Below the pieces are notes generated by a model that saw only the letters and a program-made list of their open reading frames with translations, was not told the origin of the DNA and searched no databases. From contig JABCPU010000224.1 in the NCBI GenBank assembly GCA_016800925.1, positions 1-64,000 of the forward strand: a stretch of DNA of 64,000 nt, in the 5' to 3' direction. Within the stretch, counting starts at the first letter, position 1. Each line of letters begins with the position of its first letter. Position numbers and translations under genes: made by a program. Origin of the DNA: Suillus spraguei (lineage: Eukaryota > Basidiomycota > Agaricomycetes > Boletales > Suillaceae). This document shows positions 56,977-64,000 of the stretch, one piece after another.

Positions 56977-58018
56977 ATGTTATGCACCACAGAGACCCCT
57001 TTGCGTCGTGTGCTGCGTCACTTGAAGACGGCTTGGCTTTTCACAAGATCTGACTTCAAGACAACAATTTTCCCCGTGGTATTCATTCTGATGACAACTA
57101 TTACTGCGCAATATTAATTTTTTGCGGCAGATGATGTTTTCAGCTGTTGTATCTCCTCATCATAACCTGCTAGGCCTATCTTGCTCTTTTTGCTGGCTCT
57201 GGTTCCAACTTCTTCATTTCAACGTGTCTAACCAATCCTACTCTGCCGATGAAGATGTCTTGAACAAACCATGGCGTCCTGTGCCGTCTGGACGCATCAG
57301 CGTGAAGGATTGTCGTGCATTACGCTGGGGACTCATGGTTTTCTGTTTGAGCTTTTCATCCCTTTTCAGCTTAAATGTCGCCATGACCAGTGGAGTTTTC
57401 ACCATGTTCCTAGTCATGCACGAAGACTTTCATCTCAGTCATCATCCCATTTTCAAGAATTTGTGCAATGCAGGAGGTTATGCGGCAAATGAACTCGGTT
57501 CTTTGCTGATTCTGTGTAGGTCATTCTCCATTAGAGGGATAATATTTCGTTAACAAGATATATATTCTAGCAAGGGGATCTTCACTCAACAGAACAAGCA
57601 TAAATGCACTTTCCTGCAGCGCGCTTGTCATCCTTCTAACAATCCATGCGCAGGATTTTGCTGACGTCATTGGGGATCGCACGTCAGGACGACGAAGCCT
57701 GCCGATTGTAGCGCCCAAAGGATCTCGTATATATATGCTTTGTGCACTTCCACTATTTTCCTTTGCGCTTGCCTCATTTTGGAGTTTGGGGCCTTTTTCC
57801 ACTGTTCTTTTCGTTTCTATGGGTTTTTTGGTCGGGATTCGTTACTTTTTCTTTCGCGACGAGATGAGTGACCAGTCAAGCTACCGCCTGTATAACGTTC
57901 GTATTTTCTATCCGTAATTCCTTGTCTGTTGCCTAGCAATTATGATTCCCTACAGATATGGCTCATAGGCGTTCATCTTTTACCAGCTAATGTGCGTTTT
58001 CGTGCATTAACGTGGTAG
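56977..58018 (+). CDS. UbiA-family prenyltransferase-like integral membrane protein (copy D, intact)
   Basis: Four exons (56977-57075, 57131-57515, 57571-57896, 57956-58018) with GT-AG introns of 55-59 bp give 290 residues. Exon 1 has 'WLFTRSDFKTTIFP'. Exon 2 has the first metal-site region 'FNVSNQSYSADEDVLNKPWR' with 'PVPSGRI', and membrane helices 'WGLMVFCLSFSSLFSL' and 'SGVFTMFLVMHEDF'. Exon 3 has 'LTIHAQDFADVIGDRTSGRR', the second Asp-rich site, then two hydrophobic helices. UbiA enzymes bind a prenyl diphosphate through Mg2+ at these two sites; fungal members with this NKPWRP pattern include prenyltransferases and terpene-forming enzymes of secondary metabolism. The substrate cannot be told from sequence. 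Three dead copies are in the window. No partner biosynthetic gene is adjacent. Confidence 0.87.
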
Positions 58019-58207
58019 TACCTTGTTGCGTCATGACCATAGGCATAGTGGGGGAACCATTCTAGATGACTTTCCTCAAGATTATCATTCAACTTTGGAG
58101 GAAACGTCGGTGATAGTTCACTCGCCAATCATCATGGGCAGGGTGCCGGTATAATTTAGGGCCGCCATTTATTTACATGTATCACAATTTTGAATCTTCT
58201 TTTGTAA
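57000..58207 (+). repeat. Right arm of the 1.2-kb UbiA inverted repeat
   Basis: Inverse of 53715-54895. Similarity ends near 58207 on the outside and near 57000 on the inside, so the start codon and first 8 codons of the two genes differ (MLCTTETP against MSYIAATP). Confidence 0.85.
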
Positions 58208-59180
58208 CTTAGCGCTTTGGCACTGGCGGTCTTTGTTTTGGTGATCGGTATTTTCCGTGTATAGCTGTGTTTGACATCATATTATCTAGATTCGCTGTAT
58301 TAGTTAGTCGGAATCCATACCAAGGGGATCGACGAATATTAATGTCGCCTCATTCATAGACCCCCCTTTCACGGACTGCCTTATATTTCTTCCAGGCTTG
58401 ATCATGCTAAAAGTTTTGAACCTGTTTGAAAGTCACCCAGCCCTTCAACAAATTCCAGAGATCTGTCATATAGTTAAGCGCATGGAGTACAACTCGCTAC
58501 ACACGTTATCCCAAATTTAATACTGATTGACTTCAAAACTGGGCCAGCGCTCCGGTGATAGTTACATACTCAACAACTTTAACTTTTTCGTTGTCGGTGA
58601 GTCCTCTGTTGGTGGCAAGTAGAGATGAAATAGGTAGGTCTGAGTGCTGGCGTTGATCTCGATGTTTGCGTGGAGAACGAGTGACGCATCCCAGTCATTG
58701 GGTCAACAGCATAGTTGAGTCCAGGTGGCAGGGGGTGCAAAGAGCTAATCAGAAAAATGGGGAGTTGGCATGACAGAGACGTGGTCCCATGGAGTGAACT
58801 CCTGCTGTCTATCTTCGTTCCAGTTGTCACTCATAGTACAAATCTTTGCTGCACTTCGGCAGCTCGGCACACAATCGTTTACTTTGACATCCTTGCTCGA
58901 GTTGTGAATGAAATAAACTGCCAAATATACTGCCAGTTTATTTCCCATCGCTCATTGTTCAAACAGCGAATAAACTGAAGAAATAAACTATTATGGAGTA
59001 GGGTTATAGTATCCCGCACATGAACTTTTACCAGGTACGTTTCTCGGGACTTGCCATGCTTACAAACCGCCACTTAGTTACTCTGTGGGCAGAACTATTT
59101 TGAGGTAGTTCTGCCGGGCCCCGGCAGAATCACGCGTTATTTTAAAGACACGCAAGAGTACCATTTTCATTCTAAAAACC
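58208..59180. other. Region without a supported gene
   Basis: Short ORFs only. 59085-59166 is the inverse of 55957-56082 and lies just upstream of the EELR gene start, where it may form its 5' leader. Confidence 0.45.
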
Positions 59181-60110
59181 ATGGCTTTATCATCATCAGC
59201 CACGAAAGACTACGACATAATGATATTCATGTCCACGGTCCAGAAGCCGCCCGAACCAGAGCAAAGCTTTGAGGTGTGCCATCACTTTGATTGTCCATCG
59301 CTTCATCTCAATATACTACGCCATCACCAGGAGCTACGCGTAAAGGATTACATCAAAGCATACACAGCGACCGGTCGACCACCAGCACCAGTCCCAGATC
59401 TACCAAATACCCCAAATGCTAGATATGCACTCGGCTTGCCACCGATATTTTCTCCCATTCAAATAGAATCAACTCCGAGCATCAGCGCTACAGGCATTGT
59501 GGCCAAGAAGCCCATAACAAACCCCAGTGATCTACCCACCATCCAAGTATTTCAGCCAACTAAAACCCCGATCGAAGGACATTTCCAGAGCATTACAGCA
59601 CAGCCTACATTTAGTTCATTCTCCTATGAGGTACGTAGCAATAATATCGCGCACCCGCGACCTATTTTTCTTCATTGCTCCAGCAACCGACTCAGGAATG
59701 TTGACGACCGCCTATCGAATCCAGGAATTGCGACTTTATGCATATCTGTCGGGGAACATCATGCCTCCGACCCCACTTCCATCAGAAATACTCTCTTCGG
59801 ACAACACGCCAACACAGGTCGTCCACCCTTTTTACGCCAACGACTCAGCAGCAACAGCGTTCGCGCGCGCCAGTATGGGCCCTGATGCTGCAGATGCCTA
59901 CATGAGCATCACAACGTCTCCCAAATTCAACAAACATTCATTCGAGGTATATGTCCCTATGTATTCCGTGCGGATGCTCTTATCTCGGATTTTGCACTTT
60001 AGGAACTACGGCTAGCATACCGTCTTGCTGGCAAGGAGCTTACCTCGATCGAAATTCCGACGCGCGCCAGTGGGTTGCTACGGCTGGAGACAGAGCCAGT
60101 CCTTCGGTAG
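59181..60110 (+). CDS. EELR-motif protein, nucleoporin-like (weak)
   Basis: Exons 59181-59630, 59725-59946 and 60003-60110 join in phase 0 (259 residues). The first about 150 residues are Pro/Ser/Thr-rich and disordered. Two copies of a motif are created across the splice junctions: 'SYEELRLYAYLSGN' and 'SFEELRLAYRLAGKEL'. A '(S/F)EELRxxDY' motif is known to me from FG nucleoporins such as the Nup98 type, but no FG/GLFG repeats are present here, so I only note a resemblance. An inverted fragment occurs at 3000-3250, also beside a UbiA copy. Splice sites are canonical and the frame is intact. Confidence 0.6.
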
Positions 60111-60567
60111 ATGGAATTGTCCTGGGTAATTTCCAAAACGATAAAAAATTCTATCCATTCTTTTTGGGCTCGGTTGTTGTTTGTATCACTCACCGTATAC
60201 CATCATCGTTTCGTGCTTTCACCACCGCTTCGTACTTGTACCACAGAATGTTGTTCTGGGTAATTTATGATCGAGAAGTCTAATGTACATAACATGTATT
60301 CGAGTCAAATTGGGGTTTTAGGGGGGTGTATTGATTTCATTATCAACTTCCTCGCTCATAGCGTGACTTGTATAGATCCTTGATCCTCCCAGCCGAATAT
60401 TACAGCTAAGAGATGAATTCACGTCTCGGAAACATCCGAATTAGGCCCCGTAAGCACACGCTAGGCAGTCAGTGCGGACCACTCAGGTAGACAGTATACT
60501 TGCTTTCAGTGATGTGACTTCACCTTCGTACCCCCTGAGCCAGAAATACCTTGGTTTGAGATAGTCT
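60111..60567. other. Intergenic region
   Basis: No gene recognised. If the downstream NLR once had a full NACHT P-loop, it should have been here; none is visible. Confidence 0.4.
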
Positions 60568-61960
60568 TTGTCATACGTCTACGACAAACAACATTGGCAA
60601 AACCAAAGTCAACAAACCGGTGGGGTAAAAACACGAAAGGACCTTCTGCGTATTCTAGCTGGCAAACATCCGAACCCCGCTGTTCCCAAAATCACAGACC
60701 TCCAAGGCTTCATTGTTACCTCTCGCCCGTTTGATGACATCAAACACGAGTTTCGTGATGTTCTGGCAGTTCTGCACATTCGACAGATATCGATGGACAA
60801 TATTCCAACAGCAGTCGCAGAGCACAACATCCATACTTATGTATCCAAGGAGTTGGAAAGGTTGAATTTCCAGGACAGAGATTTCGCAGTCCTGGCTAAG
60901 AAAGCTGATGGACTTTTCGAGTGGGCGCGTCTCGCCTGCGGATACATCAAAGAGACCAATACTGGGCTATCTCGAGTGGATTGCTACAACACTGTGGTGT
61001 CACGCGATCCTGCTGAGAGAAGAATGCTCAGATTGCACAGCATGTATGACCTTAACAGATCTCATATCTAGGGATACTTCTCTGCCATCGCAGAAACTGC
61101 GTTCGACTGCGCTAGCCAGATTCCGCTCAGTGATGGGGTAAATACAGCTGAACCCCTTCCTTTGGCTTCCCTGAATGCCATGAGGCGCCATTTTCCAATA
61201 CCAGATGACAATTTCGACATCGAGCTTGTGGTAAACAGGATTACAAGAAGAAGTTCAAAAATGCATCCCCCTACATCTGTCATATTCATCTCGATTTTGG
61301 ACTTCGCAGTCTTCGACAAGGAGCTCGCAAAAGAAGTGAAGTTGTTGTTCGACCACGAACGGCTGTTTTTCTGGCTCGAGTTGCTCGCCTTGATCAATGC
61401 GCTCAGCGCCGCAGTCCCTGCTCTTTCACTGATTCACCAGTGGCTAAAGGTGAGTACATCTTTACTGAGTGCCAGAAACATTGCTCATGCGCAAGCACAG
61501 GACCATCCAGAATTCAAAGACGTCTCGTTGACCGCAATGGACATACAGAGGTTCATTCAGGTCTTCGGTAACATCATTTTACACAGCACACCGCTTCTGT
61601 ATGTACCAGCACTCCCATTCTCACCTGCCAACTCCGCGCTATCAAAACTTTTTTCTGTATCCTTTCCGAATACTCGTTCATGTGGCATTCGGACGTGATA
61701 TGGACTGGCCGGTTGTTCAGACCGTGCTGAGGGGGTACACTGATTCGGTTTTGTCGGTCTCGTTCTCGCCTTGTCACTGGTTCTTTGGATGACACTGTTC
61801 GGCTGTGGGATACAGGGACGGGGGAGCCAGTTGGTGAGCCCTTGCAGGGGCACACTGATTCAGTTAACTCAGTTTCGTTCTCGCCGGACGGCACTCGTGT
61901 TGTCACTGGTTCTTCAGATAAGACTATTCGGATGTGTGATGCAGTGATGAGGCAGCCATC
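60568..61960 (+). pseudogene. NACHT-WD40 NLR-type STAND protein, remnant
   Basis: The NACHT middle part is clear: 'ITDLQGFIVTSRPFDDIKH' (sensor-like strand), 'VLHIRQISMDNIPTAV', 'FAVLAKKADGLFEWARLAC'. After a 1-nt shift near 61045 it continues 'TDLISRDTSLPSQKLRSTAL', 'RFRSVMG', with another break, then 'TAEPLPLASLNAMRRHFP'. 'FWLELLALINALSAAVPALS' and 'LYVPALPFSPANSALSKLF' are the linker helices common to this Agaricomycete family. WD40 units start at 61700 ('VLRGYTDSVLSVSFSP'), then 'DDTVRLWDTGTGEPVGEPLQ', 'GHTDSVNSVSFSPDGTRVV' and 'SSDKTIRM'. The Walker A/P-loop is missing and only about two WD repeats remain, against 7-14 in functional members. Such proteins detect non-self and can trigger cell death in fungi; this one is dead. 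Confidence 0.8.
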
Positions 61961-62674
61961 CCAACAGTGTGCTGAGTCAGATCCTTCGGTATTCTTAGAT
62001 GAACATCGTACGATCGAGGCAACCGCTACCATGACATCCACTACCATAATATCCACTACCATGACATCGAACACTTGAAACGATCACTCCATTCGCTTCT
62101 CGTCCAACTCTACTCATGTCCTCTGCAACACCTCCGAGTTAAGGGAGGGAGCATCCCATGACCACCACAGTTCAGCTCCCTTTCACTTGAATTGGGACAG
62201 TGGATGGGTGGTAGGGCCCAAACATCAGCTGTTATTCTGGGTGCCACCGCTTCTCAAAACCTATTTCTTTATAACCCTGCAACTACGTTGGTGATACTCA
62301 GAGGAGGTCCCGAGCTTGATTTGAGCCGCATGGCACATGGACAACACTGGACAAAATGCCGAGAGTGAGTCTCTTCAAAATCCTGTCCGTTCCTCGCGCT
62401 TACTGAAACCAATACTTGTGGACCTTGGCACCGACGATGACCGCAAAAATGGACCCATTATGGAGATTTCAGATACAATTTAGATGTGACCCAGTGTACA
62501 GTAGAGATACTTCGTTTTCTATTGATTCTATCCAGTCCGGGTTTAGGGTTGTCTGAACAAATGACTTTTGAAGAATTGACTGCGTGACTCATGAGGTTCA
62601 CGCTGGATTAAGGAAGGCATGAACAATGGGAGCACCATAAAAATGATGCGTGTACTAAATAACTTCTTCAAGTG
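61961..62674. other. Region without a supported gene
   Basis: A CATGACATCCA/CCATAATATCCA-type short repeat at 62029-62070. No coding region. Confidence 0.4.
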
Positions 62675-63730
62675 CTACTTGAGAAGTCCGCATGCCCAAG
62701 CTTCCTCCCAATCAAAGGAGACAGTGAACTGGATGGGAGAATCCCTCAACTTGGTACGAACACCGACGGATGCAATATGCCCTTCTCCACTCTCGATGTA
62801 AGTGCTTATGTCCTTGGGTTCCCAGTAGGCCGAGTGTGGGGGATCGAGCAACGTCAACAGTTCAACACCCACGTCCTCCTCGCTCAGAATCGTCTTGGCA
62901 GCGACTGTGAGCACGATTCGCGGCAGCACCAGTGAAACTGTTCGAAGGCGTTTGAATGAATCCCATGGGACGCTTGCCATCCACTCAGGAAGCGGGTATT
63001 TCCGATTTTCCAAGTCGTCGAAGCAAGGATCATAGGTAGGGAGTAGATAGGTTTCTGCTTTTGTGGGGGAGAGGAAGGAGAGACGTGAAATCGAAGCGAG
63101 GAAAGCGGATCCCTCGGTAGTGCTTGTGAGAGGGCGCCATCGATTGAATTCTCCCACTAACGTCAAATCGTTAGTGCGCCAAAGAGAACTTGAAGGGGTA
63201 CGTTCTGGGTCATTCGTGTGGACGTGGGAGCTCCAAGTGGACTCGAGGCAGCCATAAAGCAGCCACAGACTCTGAAAGTCCAGTGCGAGGCAAGGAGTGG
63301 CTAGTAGCACCGGTGCCAGTAGGCTGAAGTCAATGGCAAGGTCAGACGTGGTGGACGAGGCAAAACTGCTTTGCACGGGAGCTTGTGGGGGAGGTTCGCA
63401 GATTCGTCCAAACCAAATACGGTCTATGCGACCAGCGTAATCGAAACGGAGGTCATTTTCTTGTAGAGCGAATGCTTGCTGCATGCGCAGAGCACGAACA
63501 AAGGCTGTGACGTTACTGTATTCCGGGAGCAATACTGTACGCAGAAGTTCAGGAAGGACGGTGCGTCTGACGATTTTGGAGACGCGGCATAGTGAGAGAG
63601 CGGATGCATATGGATTGTTTGACCCATCGTCACCAGTTTTGTCAAAAGTAGGCCTTGCAGCGTGTGCAAAGATAAGAAGGATGAGTTCCGTTGAGAGATT
63701 TGCAAACGGGAATGGAGAAGTGACTTGCAT
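62675..63730 (-). CDS. F-box-like domain protein
   Basis: Single-exon, 351 residues from ATG 63730 to TAG 62675. The N-terminus 'FPFANLSTELILLIFAHAAR' and the following 'ALSLCRVSKIVRRTVLPELL' form an F-box-like motif, which would bind Skp1 in an SCF ubiquitin ligase. The rest is a diverged helical/LRR-like region with no recognisable catalytic site ('LPEWMASVPWDSFKRLRTVS'). This architecture, a single-exon F-box-like protein with a variable C-terminus, is strongly expanded in Agaricomycetes. The substrate is unknown. The remaining bases to 64000 are its 5' flank, with no gene seen. Confidence 0.8.
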   Translation of the reverse strand: MQVTSPFPFANLSTELILLIFAHAARPTFDKTGDDGSNNPYASALSLCRVSKIVRRTVLPELLRTVLLPEYSNVTAFVRALRMQQAFALQENDLRFDYAGRIDRIWFGRICEPPPQAPVQSSFASSTTSDLAIDFSLLAPVLLATPCLALDFQSLWLLYGCLESTWSSHVHTNDPERTPSSSLWRTNDLTLVGEFNRWRPLTSTTEGSAFLASISRLSFLSPTKAETYLLPTYDPCFDDLENRKYPLPEWMASVPWDSFKRLRTVSLVLPRIVLTVAAKTILSEEDVGVELLTLLDPPHSAYWEPKDISTYIESGEGHIASVGVRTKLRDSPIQFTVSFDWEEAWACGLLK

Positions 63731-64000
63731 GACGGGACAGAAGGGTGTGTGAAGCTGTTTAGATGATGCACAAATTTTCGTTGAGACGCCTTATAAACCA
63801 ATGATGATCCATATGTGGATTGTGGTCTGAGATAAAAAGGGCGGTGAACGCCAAGGTCCACAGTCACTGCGGCGCACCTTGTCCACAACGGAGATATGCC
63901 AGCGCATCAGAGGAAATGAAGTCCACACGCATTTGATGTTCTATTCAGTTGCACGTTTTGGCACACAGCTATGGTTCTGTGGAATTCGTTTAGTGTCTGT

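Overview
The window is nuclear DNA of a mushroom-forming basidiomycete (Agaricomycetes). The evidence is GT-AG introns of about 45-60 bp that split almost every gene, and families expanded or restricted in this class: DUF6535 membrane proteins, NACHT-WD40 NLR remnants, paired CFEM GPI-type proteins, F-box-like single-exon proteins and UbiA-like genes with the 'NKPWRP' motif. Chromodomain Ty3/gypsy and Ty1/copia debris fits the same picture. I cannot name the genus. There is no CRISPR array, operon, rRNA or tRNA that I can support.

Layout. 1-3.4 kb: retroelement fragment, a tandem repeat, a MITE-like inverted repeat, a dead UbiA copy and a gene fragment. 3.5-30 kb is the gene-rich core: a secreted GH16 glucanase (doubtful splicing), an uncharacterised conserved gene, a RhoGAP, two tandem CFEM proteins, a G-protein alpha subunit, a Kap121/Pse1-type importin, an Hst2-like sirtuin with two microexons, a DUF6535 remnant, and a tandem pair of uncharacterised paralogs. 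31-38 kb: a DUF6535 remnant split by a hAT-type element with a perfect 8-bp target duplication, a second dead UbiA copy, a kinase remnant and a copia tail.

38.5-48.7 kb is a minus-strand chromovirus (gag knuckle, protease, RT, RNase H, integrase, chromodomain, then two further ORFs) hit by later insertions. A solo LTR of family A sits inside RT (5-bp duplication ATTTT). A large family-A LTR adjoins the gag end and itself contains a solo LTR of family B (5-bp duplication GGCTA). The pol frame is closed at six places, each by TGA where an ancestral CGA is likely. 48.7-52.8 kb is a decayed transposon-like gene of unknown class, carrying a 136-bp MITE.

53.7-64 kb: two UbiA copies in head-to-head 1.2-kb inverted arms. 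The left copy has a 1-nt deletion; the right one reads as an intact 290-residue protein. They are followed by a small EELR-motif gene, an NLR pseudogene and an intact F-box-like gene.

The core genes look like ordinary housekeeping and signalling genes (Galpha and RhoGAP in signalling, importin in nuclear transport, sirtuin in deacetylation, CFEM and GH16 at the cell surface or outside). The accessory regions are layered mobile DNA. I found no convincing new multi-gene system. The most unusual signals are the UbiA inverted pair, the sirtuin microexons, the datable nest of insertions, and the unclassified 48.7-52.8 kb element.
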